10,655 nt of DNA from an uncultured Lactobacillus sp. (GTDB lineage Bacteria; Bacillota; Bacilli; Lactobacillales; Lactobacillaceae), in contig CAMJXI010000027.1 of the NCBI GenBank assembly GCA_946409675.1, positions 1 to 10,655 of the forward strand. Reading direction: 5' to 3'. Below, piece after piece: positions 1 through 10,655 of the stretch. The notes beneath the pieces were generated by a model that had not been told where the DNA came from, did not search any database, and was given only the letters and a program-made list of their open reading frames with translations. The translations under genes were made by a program, and so were the position numbers. The number at the start of each line of letters is the position of its first letter. Position 1 is the first letter of the stretch.

Positions 1-285
<285 letters not shown>

Positions 286-297
286 TTATCGTTTGAA

Positions 298-326
298 ATT
301 ATACCATACTTAACGCTCTTTTTTAA
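298..326 (-). promoter_or_regulatory. Probable sigma-A promoter for mbl
   Basis: Read on the minus strand there is a perfect -10 TATAAT (303-298) preceded by TGG, giving an extended -10 (TGnTATAAT). A weak -35, TTAAAA (326-321), lies at the ideal 17-base spacing. Transcription would start near 291, leaving a leader of about 24 bases with the GGAGG ribosome site. This suggests that mbl has its own promoter independent of the atp operon. Confidence 0.7.
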
Positions 327-366
327 TTATGCTTTGGTATCTTAACGAAAATCCAAATAAGCAAAA

Positions 367-600
367 CTAGAAGAAAATCATCCTCAGCGAAAGTGAATTA
401 TCCATCAGCATAACTAAGAAACTACCAACCAAGTAGCCTAAGGCAATCGCAACGAAAATCCAGAAAATCTGGGCCTCAACCACGTGATCGGGTTTGATGA
501 AGCTCTCGACCTTCAATGCTTTGACGGCCTTAAAGGAAAAGCCGACGGTCACCAGGTAAACAAAAATCTCGACTAGTGCATGTAATCCCACATTTTGCAT
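367..600 (-). CDS. DUF1146 (YwzB-like) small membrane protein
   Basis: Encodes a 77-residue protein with two predicted hydrophobic helices, about residues 6-25 and 44-66, separated by a charged loop (KALKVESFIKPDHVVEAQ). Length, two-helix layout and position directly after atpC match the DUF1146 family, represented by YwzB of Bacillus subtilis, whose function is unknown. The start ATG at 600-598 follows GAGGAG at good spacing. A strong terminator ends only 16 bases upstream, and no promoter fits between it and the start codon, so expression probably depends on read-through from the atp operon. No clear terminator follows the gene; the mbl promoter begins about 40 bases downstream. A role linked to the ATP synthase is suggested only by position and is not shown by the sequence. 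Confidence 0.88.
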   Translation of the reverse strand: MQNVGLHALVEIFVYLVTVGFSFKAVKALKVESFIKPDHVVEAQIFWIFVAIALGYLVGSFLVMLMDNSLSLRMIFF

Positions 601-616
601 AATTTCTCCTCAAAAC

Positions 617-641
617 AAAAAAGCGAACACAATGTCCGCTT
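617..641 (-). terminator. Rho-independent terminator of the atp operon
   Basis: On the minus strand the sequence AAGCGGACA / TTG / TGTTCGCTT forms a 9-bp stem (one G-T pair) with a 3-base loop, and runs into a T tract (622-617). The left arm begins with the last two bases of the atpC TAA stop codon (642-640). The T tract is followed within a few bases by the ribosome site of the DUF1146 gene. Confidence 0.88.
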
Positions 642-1074
642 AATTTTGACCATAAACATTAATTCGGTTAATCGCACGACGAAGTGCAACTTCTGCCCGT
701 GCTTGCGAACTACTATCTTTTGTTTGTTTAGCTTCGACTAAATGCCGCTCTGCGCGTTCCTTAGCAGATTCAGCACGCTTGATATCAATATCACGCGCAC
801 GTTCTGCCGAGTCAGCCACAATCGTTGCGACGTCGTTACTAAATTCCACGTAGCCACCGTTAACCGCAATTTTATCGATTTTTTGTTGATGCTCGTGATC
901 GCGTTTCACATGAACTTCGCCAATGCTTAATGGAGTAACCAAAGGTTCATGGCCAGCCATGATCCCGATTTGTCCATCAACTGCTTCTAACACAGCAATT
1001 TGACCTTCATGCTCATACTGTACTCCGTTAGGAGTGACAATCAAAACATCAATTAATTTTTCTTTATTTGCCAT
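640..1074 (-). CDS. atpC: F1Fo ATP synthase epsilon subunit
   Basis: Epsilon subunit of the F1 central stalk. It joins gamma to the c-ring and, through its C-terminal helices, can inhibit ATP hydrolysis. The protein has 144 residues, close to the usual 135-145. Residues 8-90 form the beta-sandwich domain, with the family-typical GQIGIMAGHEPLVTPL (34-49) and GGYVEFSNDVATIVADSAE (73-91). Residues from about 93 to 140 are charged and helical (the ERARDIDIKRAESAKERAE region, then the LRRAINRINV end) and match the helical hairpin. The start ATG at 1074-1072 is preceded by AGGTGG, which overlaps the atpD stop codon; the two genes are 10 bases apart, so their translation is probably coupled. It is the last gene of the operon, and its stop codon is part of the terminator. 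Confidence 0.97.
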   Translation of the reverse strand: MANKEKLIDVLIVTPNGVQYEHEGQIAVLEAVDGQIGIMAGHEPLVTPLSIGEVHVKRDHEHQQKIDKIAVNGGYVEFSNDVATIVADSAERARDIDIKRAESAKERAERHLVEAKQTKDSSSQARAEVALRRAINRINVYGQN

Positions 1075-1084
1075 TGCCTACCAC

Positions 1085-3468
<2,384 letters not shown>

Positions 3469-3487
3469 TTATAACCAACTCCTCACT

Positions 3488-5539
<2,052 letters not shown>

Positions 5540-5553
<14 letters not shown>

Positions 5554-6055
5554 TAGGATCAAGCCCCTTAATAAACGAGTCAATTAAGTTAGTTTGATCT
5601 GCTGTAGTTAATTCCTTTTGGATTAACTTTTCGGCAATAGCGACTGATAAATCAGCTACTTGCGTTTGTGCACTTGCCAAAGCATCTTGTTTCGCTTTTT
5701 CAGCAGCCAAATCAGCTTTTTGCTTTATATCTTTAGCGGCAGTATTTGCATCAGCCAAAATAAGGTTCTTTTGTGTTTCACCATTTGTTTTAGCGGTTGC
5801 AATAATTTCTACTGCATCAGCTTTAGAATTCTTCAAAGCTTCTTCACGTTCTTGAGCCATTTGTGCGGCTTCAGTCCGTGATTTTTCAGCATTGTCTAAA
5901 TCGTCACTGATTTTTTGGCGGCGTTTTTCCATCATGTCCATCACTGGACCCCAGGCAAACTTGGCTACCAAAAGCATTAAGACTGCAAATAAAACTAAGT
6001 AATAGAGCATATCTCCAATTTCAAGACTCATACCGATAATTGGTTGAAAATGCAT
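5540..6055 (-). CDS. atpF: F1Fo ATP synthase b subunit
   Basis: The b subunit, present as a dimer, forms the outer stator stalk that holds F1 against rotation. The protein has 171 residues. It has a single N-terminal membrane helix (about residues 15-35, YYLVLFAVLMLLVAKFAW), the conserved GPVMDMMEKRRQKI at the membrane exit, then a long, highly charged, alanine-rich amphipathic stretch (about 45-150) without prolines that fits the coiled coil, and a C-terminal part that binds delta. The start ATG at 6055-6053 follows GAGGG at good spacing. There is only one b-type gene, as expected for a homodimer. Its end overlaps atpH by 14 bases. Confidence 0.97.
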
Positions 6056-6081
6056 CTTTTACCCTCTTTTCTACGGTAAAA

Positions 6082-6315
<234 letters not shown>

Positions 6316-6320
6316 TTAAA

Positions 6321-7034
6321 TTATTCCTCGCTGAGTTTATGCGAGATGTAAACCATTGATAATGTGACAAAAACGTAGGCTTGGATTGAGCCAATGAAGA
6401 CAGAGAACCCTTGCCAAATCATGGTCAGTGGTGCTGAGTAAATTACTGATAAGAAGCCTTGGGCTTTCGCTAAGCGTCCACCAATCAAGGTTAACAGTAC
6501 CTCACCAGCATAGATGTTACCGTACAAACGAAGTGACAATGTCAAAAAGTTTGTAAATTCTTCAATTATATTAATCGGTAACAAGAACGATACCGGTTCC
6601 ATATAACTTTTGAGATACCCTTTAAAACCCCGCTTTTTCATTGAATAAGCATAAGACATTAAAAGTGTAATAGACGCAAGCGTCATAGTAATAACTGGGC
6701 TAGCTGTTGGTGATTTAACAACGATATGATCGTCGATAATCACTTCTAAGAATAATCCAAGTTGGTTGTTCATAAATACGAATAGGAACATCGTGAATGC
6801 AAATAAGGAGAACTTACTTACATATTTGCTTGGCATATTAGCCTTCACAATATTGTTTGTGAAGTCAATAAAATATTCTAGGACATTTTGTTTCTTATTG
6901 GGTTTCATCTCAACCTTACGCGACAAGACGAAGACAAAGATGAAAACTAACGTTGCAGCAACTAATCCGGCAATACAATTGGTTAAATTAAAATTTAAAC
7001 CAAAGAATTGGACTACAACCGGTTTTTCACCCAC
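6321..7034 (-). CDS. atpB: F1Fo ATP synthase a subunit
   Basis: Membrane stator subunit that provides the two proton half-channels next to the c-ring. The protein has 237 residues with about five to six hydrophobic helices (for example 18-38, 76-98, 112-131, 148-180, 190-230). The essential arginine is Arg169 in SLRLYGNIYAGEVLL (167-181), and the N-terminal CIAGLVAATLV and the KQNVLEYFIDF segment are typical of the Firmicute form. The start is GTG at 7034-7032, seven bases after GGAGG. It is the first gene of the operon. The usual Bacillus atpI is absent: only 152 bases separate atpB from upp, and they hold no reading frame of note. Confidence 0.97.
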   Translation of the reverse strand: MGEKPVVVQFFGLNFNLTNCIAGLVAATLVFIFVFVLSRKVEMKPNKKQNVLEYFIDFTNNIVKANMPSKYVSKFSLFAFTMFLFVFMNNQLGLFLEVIIDDHIVVKSPTASPVITMTLASITLLMSYAYSMKKRGFKGYLKSYMEPVSFLLPINIIEEFTNFLTLSLRLYGNIYAGEVLLTLIGGRLAKAQGFLSVIYSAPLTMIWQGFSVFIGSIQAYVFVTLSMVYISHKLSEE

Positions 7035-7079
7035 TTTGTGACCTCCCTTCTTCTGTTAATAACCTCAAACACATTCAAA

Positions 7080-7109
7080 ATAATACCACCATGAAATCTC
7101 AAATACAAA
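7080..7109 (-). promoter_or_regulatory. Probable promoter of the atp operon
   Basis: On the minus strand there is an extended -10 TGGTATTAT with hexamer TATTAT (7085-7080), and a weak -35 TTTGTA (7109-7104) at a spacing of 18. Transcription would begin near 7073, giving a leader of roughly 40 bases before the atpB GTG. It lies downstream of the upp terminator, as needed. The weak -35 overlaps a tandem repeat that could bind an activator. The exact start site is inferred. Confidence 0.55.
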
Positions 7110-7127
7110 GAAAGTTCAAAGAAAGTT
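7106..7127. repeat. Perfect 11-bp tandem direct repeat at the atp promoter
   Basis: The unit CAAAGAAAGTT (plus strand) occurs twice, back to back (7106-7116 and 7117-7127). The period is close to one helical turn, so both copies face the same side of the DNA. It overlaps and lies just upstream of the proposed -35 of the atp operon, a place where an activator or repressor could bind. No specific regulator is recognised from the sequence. Confidence 0.6.
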
Positions 7128-7140
7128 AAAAATATTTTAA

Positions 7141-7154
7141 TGTAAACGTGTTCA
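7141..7154. promoter_or_regulatory. Candidate catabolite-response element (cre-like palindrome)
   Basis: TGTAAACGTGTTCA is an imperfect palindrome that matches the CcpA-site consensus TGWNANCGNTNWCA at all but one fixed position. It lies between the upp terminator and the atp promoter, about 56 bases upstream of the -10. CcpA sites upstream of a promoter often activate. Function is inferred; a single degenerate 14-mer can occur by chance. Confidence 0.4.
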
Positions 7155-7167
7155 TACGCTAAATAAC

Positions 7168-7188
7168 AAAAAAAGCCTCTGAGAGACT
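7168..7188 (-). terminator. Rho-independent terminator after upp
   Basis: Read on the minus strand, AGTCTC / TCA / GAGGCT forms a 6-bp stem (one T-G pair) with a 3-base loop, followed by a T tract (7173-7168). The left arm starts within the upp TAG stop codon (7189-7187). The stem is short, so termination may be partial and some read-through into the atp operon is possible. Confidence 0.75.
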
Positions 7189-7816
7189 ATTTTGTACCAA
7201 ACAAACGATCGCCTGCATCCCCAAGTCCTGGGAAAATGTAGCCGTCCTTGTTCAAGTATTCATCTAATGATGCAGCATAGATGTTGACGTCTGGATGTTC
7301 TTCTTGAATAGCTTTGACACCTTCTGGAGCCGCAACTAAAACAACCAAGCGAATGGATTTTGCACCACGTTTTTTCAAGGCTTCGATAGCCATGTTAGCT
7401 GAACCACCAGTTGCAAGCATTGGGTCGACGATAATTAAATCACGTTGATCGATATCAGGTGGCATCTTAACAAAATACTCGTGGGGAAGAAGTGTTTCTT
7501 CATCACGATACATTCCGATGTGACCAACCTTGGCCGCAGGAATCATTTCTAGAACACCATCGACCATTCCAAGTCCGGCTCTTAAGATTGGCACAACTGC
7601 CAATTTCTTACCAGCCAAAGTTTTTTGGACGGTTTTACCCATGGGAGTTTCGATTTCGACATCTTCCAAAGGTAAATCACGCGTGATTTCATAGACCATT
7701 AAACCAGCGATTTCATTCGCGATTTGACGGAACTCTTTCGTACCCGTGTGTTTATCACGGATAATCGAGAGTTTATGTTGAATCAACGGATGATCTAACA
7801 CAGTAAATTTACTCAT
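7187..7816 (-). CDS. upp: Uracil phosphoribosyltransferase
   Basis: Cytoplasmic pyrimidine salvage enzyme that turns uracil and PRPP into UMP and pyrophosphate. The protein has 209 residues, the standard length. It shows the PRPP-binding loop [13 protein letters not shown] (128-140, with Asp131), the [12 protein letters not shown] segment (76-87) typical of the family, and the uracil-binding C-terminal region [15 protein letters not shown] (193-207). The start ATG at 7816-7814 follows AGGAGG by five bases. It lies 46 bases after glyA, with no terminator between them and no convincing promoter, so the two are probably co-transcribed. The neighbourhood glyA-upp-atp is the same as in Bacillus and lactobacilli. 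No PyrR-type attenuator is seen in the short leader. Confidence 0.98.
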   Translation of the reverse strand: MSKFTVLDHPLIQHKLSIIRDKHTGTKEFRQIANEIAGLMVYEITRDLPLEDVEIETPMGKTVQKTLAGKKLAVVPILRAGLGMVDGVLEMIPAAKVGHIGMYRDEETLLPHEYFVKMPPDIDQRDLIIVDPMLATGGSANMAIEALKKRGAKSIRLVVLVAAPEGVKAIQEEHPDVNIYAASLDEYLNKDGYIFPGLGDAGDRLFGTK

Positions 7817-7862
7817 AGTTGCCTCCTAATTTAAACTATATCTATTCTAGCAAAAATTAAGA

Positions 7863-9107
7863 TTAATTCCACTCAAAATCAAGGGGAAATTTTGCAGTAA
7901 GCGCATTCGCACGTTTTTGAACCGCTTTAAGTTCCTCTGGATTGTCATGATTATGAATTGCATCAAGAACGAGATGGGCAACTTCTTTAGATTCAACCTC
8001 TTTAAAACCACGTGTAGTAATGGCTGGCGTACCAATTCGGATACCAGCTGTCTTAAATGGTCCAAAAGGATCGTTGACGATTTGGTTTTTGTTAAGAGTA
8101 ATATCAACTGAATCAAGTAAGTTTTGAATTTCACGGCCGTTCATGCCGGTTTTCTGGACGTCGAGCAAGAGTAAGTGGTTATCAGTCCCGCCAGAAATCA
8201 TGCGAACGGTGTCGTCTTCGGCGAAGACTTCTTCCATCGCTTTGGCGTTTTTGATGACTTGATCGATGTAAACTTTGAAATCAGGTTTCAGAGCTTCACC
8301 AAAAGCCACTGCTTTGGCAGCAATCACGTGCTCCAAAGGACCGCCTTGAATTCCCGGGAAGATTGCTGAGTTAATCTTCTTACCGTATTCGGCTTTGGCT
8401 AAGATCATGCCGCCACGAGGTCCACGAAGGGTTTTGTGGGTAGTTGTAGTAACTACGTCACAATATGGCACGGGACTTGGATGAGCACCAGTAGCGACAA
8501 GGCCTGCAATATGAGCCATGTCGACCATCAATTTAGCCCCAACGCTATCAGCAATTTCACGGAATTTCTTGAAATCGATAATCCGAGAATATGCTGAAGC
8601 ACCAGCAACAATCAGTTTAGGTTTTACTTCTTGAGCAACTTTTGCCACTTCATCGTAATCAATCAATTCGGTTTCAGCGTTCAAACCATAATGATAAAAG
8701 TGATAAGTTTTGCCACTAAAGCTAACGTCAGCGCCGTGGGTCAAGTGACCACCGGCTGCGAGGTCCATCGCAAGCACAACGTCGTCGTGTTCGAGTAAGG
8801 CCATGTAGGCAGCCATATTTGCACTTGAACCAGAATGTGGTTGGACGTTGGCATATTCTGCACCAAATAATTCCTTGGCACGATCAATTGCGAGCGTCTC
8901 CACTTCGTCGACAAATTGCGTACCACCATAATAACGGTGGCCCGGGTAACCTTCAGCATACTTGTTGGTTAAAACACTACCTTGAGCTGCTAAAACGCCT
9001 TTGGAAACAATATTCTCACTGGCAATCAGTTCGATATTCTTTTCTTGGCGATTTTCTTCGCGGCCGACTGCGGCCCATAATTCTTGGTCTTCTAATTTGT
9101 AGTCCAT
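7863..9107 (-). CDS. glyA: Serine hydroxymethyltransferase
   Basis: PLP-dependent enzyme that converts serine and tetrahydrofolate to glycine and 5,10-methylene-tetrahydrofolate, the main source of one-carbon units for purines, thymidylate and methionine. The protein has 414 residues, the usual bacterial size. Key residues can be seen: the [10 protein letters not shown] segment (53-62), [11 protein letters not shown] (87-97), the ring-stacking His121 in GGHLTHG, Asp196 and His199 in VDMAHIAG, and the PLP-binding Lys225 in [14 protein letters not shown]. The start ATG at 9107-9105 follows GGAGGT at five bases. A terminator ends the upstream sua5 gene, so glyA must have its own promoter in the 45-base leader or be reached by read-through; no consensus promoter is obvious. 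It is followed 46 bases later by upp. Confidence 0.98.
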   Translation of the reverse strand: MDYKLEDQELWAAVGREENRQEKNIELIASENIVSKGVLAAQGSVLTNKYAEGYPGHRYYGGTQFVDEVETLAIDRAKELFGAEYANVQPHSGSSANMAAYMALLEHDDVVLAMDLAAGGHLTHGADVSFSGKTYHFYHYGLNAETELIDYDEVAKVAQEVKPKLIVAGASAYSRIIDFKKFREIADSVGAKLMVDMAHIAGLVATGAHPSPVPYCDVVTTTTHKTLRGPRGGMILAKAEYGKKINSAIFPGIQGGPLEHVIAAKAVAFGEALKPDFKVYIDQVIKNAKAMEEVFAEDDTVRMISGGTDNHLLLLDVQKTGMNGREIQNLLDSVDITLNKNQIVNDPFGPFKTAGIRIGTPAITTRGFKEVESKEVAHLVLDAIHNHDNPEELKAVQKRANALTAKFPLDFEWN

Positions 9108-9121
9108 TCGCTACCTCCATT

Positions 9122-9147
9122 CATATATCAGTATCTTAGCATATATC
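9122..9147. repeat. 8-bp direct repeat in the glyA leader
   Basis: CATATATC (plus strand) occurs at 9122-9129 and again at 9140-9147, a period of 18 bases. It fills most of the short space between the sua5 terminator and the glyA ribosome site, where a glyA promoter must lie if there is one. It could be an operator or simply AT-rich chance similarity. Confidence 0.35.
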
Positions 9148-9152
9148 CAGAC

Positions 9153-9193
9153 AAAAAAATCAGCTCGCTATTGGAAATGTTTTCCAGCGGCTG
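9153..9193 (-). terminator. Terminator hairpin spanning the end of sua5
   Basis: On the minus strand the arms CAGCCGCTGGAAA and TTTCC-(AAT)-AGCG-(A)-GCTG pair as a 13-bp stem with loop ACA and two small bulges, followed by A and seven Ts (9159-9153). The left arm is coding sequence for the last residues of Sua5, and the TAG stop (9170-9168) lies partly in a bulge and partly in the right arm. Confidence 0.7.
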
Positions 9194-10175
9194 CTTTATT
9201 TAGACGATTCATATAGGCTTCGGCATTTTCGGCATCACCGAATCCTTGCACATAAATCGTTTTGATTTCAGGTAAATCATCAAAATAACGTAAAGCTTCG
9301 AACAAAAAGTGACCGGCATCGGCGATATTTTGTCCAAGTGAAAAATGATTGGCGTTCGGATAATTCTTGAGTAGCTCTGCTAAAACGTCAGTCAAGGCCA
9401 CTACAGCAACGGATTTTTGACTTAAGTTGATTCGGTTAAAATCACTAATTTGGTCGACAATTAAGACTTGGGCTTTAGGTGCATAATGGCGGTATTTCAT
9501 ACCAGGAGCTTTCGGAACGTCTTTGTCCCCCACCTTACCGTGATTTAAAAGAACTTCGGTTCCCAGAACTGCGCTCAACTCACTTGGAGTAATGGCACCG
9601 GGACGCAAGACGATGTTTGGTGTCACGGTTAAATCTATAATAGTAGATTCTAGTCCGATTTCGGTTTGTCCACCATCAATAATCCCGGCGATTTTACCGT
9701 TGAGATCGTGGTAAACATGCGTTGCAGTAGTTGGGCTAGGCTTAGTTGAGGTATTAGCGGAAGGTCCGACGATAGGACGGCCCAGCTTAGCAATTAATTC
9801 GTGGGTTAAGGAATCAGCAGGATTACGAAAAGCCACGGTTGGCAAGCCACCGGTCACAGCGGTCGGCAAACTACCGGGTTTAACCTTCAAAAGAATGGTT
9901 AAGGGACCGGGCCAAAATTTAGCAACAAGTTTCTGGGCGGTTTCCGGCACGTCAATGGCGTATTCTTGGGCCATGGCAAAGTCGGCTACGGTAGCAATCA
10001 AAGGGTTGTCGCTTGGACGACCTTTAGCTGCATAGACCTTCTTGACGGCGGCTTCGTTGGTGGCATCGGCACCTAGGCCATAGACGGTCTCGGTGGGAAA
10101 GGCAACAAGTTCGCCTGCTTTTAAAATTTCAACGGCTGCATCAATCTGATCAGCCTGAAAAATTTTTGTTTCCAT
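9168..10175 (-). CDS. sua5: Threonylcarbamoyl-AMP synthase (Sua5/YwlC)
   Basis: Makes L-threonylcarbamoyl-AMP from threonine, bicarbonate and ATP, the first step of the t6A37 modification of ANN-decoding tRNAs; the TsaBDE proteins do the second step. The protein has 335 residues and is the two-domain Sua5 type rather than the short TsaC. The YrdC-like catalytic domain (about 1-205) holds FPTETVYGLGADA (26-38), YAAKGRPSDNPL (48-59, Lys51 and Arg53), FWPGPLTILLK (87-97) and GPSANTSTKPSPT (137-149). The linker PGMKYRHYAPKA (224-235) leads into the C-terminal Sua5 domain. The start ATG at 10175-10173 lies 2 bases after the prmC stop; the ribosome site AGGAAG sits inside the end of prmC at a rather long spacing of about 12 bases, which points to translational coupling. 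The gene order prmC-sua5 is conserved in Firmicutes. Confidence 0.96.
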   Translation of the reverse strand: METKIFQADQIDAAVEILKAGELVAFPTETVYGLGADATNEAAVKKVYAAKGRPSDNPLIATVADFAMAQEYAIDVPETAQKLVAKFWPGPLTILLKVKPGSLPTAVTGGLPTVAFRNPADSLTHELIAKLGRPIVGPSANTSTKPSPTTATHVYHDLNGKIAGIIDGGQTEIGLESTIIDLTVTPNIVLRPGAITPSELSAVLGTEVLLNHGKVGDKDVPKAPGMKYRHYAPKAQVLIVDQISDFNRINLSQKSVAVVALTDVLAELLKNYPNANHFSLGQNIADAGHFLFEALRYFDDLPEIKTIYVQGFGDAENAEAYMNRLNKAAAGKHFQ

Positions 10176-10177
10176 TA

Positions 10178-10610
10178 TTAAGCTTTACTTCCTTTCACCA
10201 TCCGCGGATGGCCTGCTAAATCATTTTTAAATTCTATCTGATAATTTGGTAAACATTTTGCGAAAATTTGCGATAAATCTTTTTTTTGATGGAGGCCAAA
10301 TTCAAGATAAAAGTGACCACCGGGGTTCAAATGAGCGTCGATTTGTTTGACAAATTTGCGATAAAAATCTAAACCGTCGACACCTGCAAAAAGTGCGAGG
10401 TCCGGTTCATTTTGAATGACGTTGTCATCCATGATACTTGTCTCAGTGGTTTTGATATAAGGTGGGTTTGAAATCACCACATCAAAACTCCCTAAGCCCG
10501 TCAGAATATCAGCTGCAACAGTCTGAATGTCTAAGCCAAAGTCGGCAAAGTTCTCTTGAGCAACGGTTAAGGCGTCAGCAGAGATATCAGAGGCAGTTTG
10601 AACCACATTG
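10178..10610 (-). CDS. prmC: PrmC (HemK) release factor glutamine N5-methyltransferase, C-terminal part
   Basis: SAM-dependent enzyme that methylates the glutamine of the GGQ motif in peptide release factors RF1 and RF2, which improves translation termination. Only the last 143 residues are present, about half of the usual 280 or so. The catalytic motif NPPY (retained residues 48-51, in VVISNPPYIKT) and the family-typical segment PDLALFAGVDGLDFYRKF can be seen. The SAM-binding glycine-rich motif I and the N-terminal domain lie beyond the contig end. The open frame continues into the adapter and would give a false start and N-terminus MCSSDL (codons in 10610-10627), which is adapter-encoded and must not be annotated as protein. 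It is followed by sua5 after 2 bases. The 5' truncation is an assembly effect. Confidence 0.94.
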
Positions 10611-10655
10611 AGATCGGAAGAGCACACGTCTGAACTCCAGTCACCAATGGAAATC
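10611..10655 (+). other. Illumina TruSeq index adapter with 8-base index (contaminant)
   Basis: Bases 10611-10644 match the 34-base TruSeq adapter that begins AGATCGGAAGAGCACACGTC. They are followed by an 8-base index CAATGGAA (10645-10652) and ATC, the start of the P7 flow-cell part. The sequence is not genomic and should be removed. The right adapter has the same length (45 bases) as the left one. Confidence 0.98.

Noticed and set aside
5554..5583. TTG start of atpH giving 192 residues
   Set aside because: It adds ten residues atypical of the family deep inside atpF; the ATG at 5553 has a ribosome site and the usual N-terminus.
7035..7186. A small atpI gene between upp and atpB
   Set aside because: The 152 bases contain terminator and promoter-like elements but no credible reading frame with a ribosome site.
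7817..7862. Promoter for upp in the glyA-upp gap (a TATAGT-like -10)
   Set aside because: No -35 at suitable spacing was found, and the gap is short; co-transcription with glyA is simpler.
8819..9139. 106-codon open frame on the plus strand across the glyA start
   Set aside because: It is antisense to a well-conserved part of glyA and I noticed no family resemblance in its product.
9108..9167. Riboswitch or purine-repressor box before glyA
   Set aside because: The leader is too short for a known glycine, THF or purine riboswitch, and no PurR-box sequence is visible.
10611..10627. ATG start for prmC giving an N-terminus MCSSDL
   Set aside because: The ATG and these residues come from the adapter. 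The gene is open at this end.

Overview
The window is a 10.66 kb contig from a low-to-moderate GC Firmicute, most likely a member of the Lactobacillaceae. This rests on gene order and on the protein sequences: strong GGAGG-type ribosome sites, an F1Fo ATP synthase operon that starts at atpB with no atpI in front, and the neighbourhood prmC - sua5 - glyA - upp - atpBEFHAGDC - DUF1146 - mbl, which is a core Lactobacillales/Bacillales arrangement. The species cannot be fixed from the sequence alone. All genes lie on the minus strand, so transcription runs from high to low coordinates.

Both ends are not genomic. Bases 1-45 are Illumina P5/TruSeq read-1 adapter. Bases 10611-10655 are the TruSeq index adapter with an 8-base index (CAATGGAA). 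The genomic insert is therefore 46-10610. The two end genes, mbl (46-267) and prmC (10178-10610), are cut off by adapter and are not biologically truncated.

Layout in the direction of transcription: (1) 10610-9168, the 3' half of prmC (release factor methyltransferase) and sua5 (tRNA t6A synthesis), 2 bases apart and closed by a terminator hairpin that contains the sua5 stop codon. (2) 9107-7187, glyA (serine hydroxymethyltransferase, one-carbon supply) and upp (uracil salvage), 46 bases apart and closed by a short terminator at the upp stop codon. (3) 7186-7035, the control region of the ATP synthase operon, with a catabolite-response-like palindrome, an 11-bp tandem repeat and a plausible extended -10 promoter. 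(4) 7034-640, the complete eight-gene operon atpB-E-F-H-A-G-D-C, encoding every Fo (a, c, b) and F1 (delta, alpha, gamma, beta, epsilon) subunit, all apparently intact and closed by a strong terminator overlapping the atpC stop codon. (5) 600-367, a small two-helix membrane protein of the DUF1146/YwzB family. (6) 326-46, a promoter and the start of mbl, a bacterial actin for cell shape.

These are housekeeping genes. In fermentative lactobacilli the ATP synthase mainly hydrolyses ATP to export protons and hold the cytoplasmic pH. I found no mobile element, CRISPR array, RNA gene, defence system or unknown multi-gene system. The points worth a second look are the adapter ends, the regulatory DNA before atpB, the terminators embedded in stop codons, the terminator directly before the DUF1146 gene, and the frequent non-ATG start codons. 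No stretch longer than about 150 bases lacks a gene.
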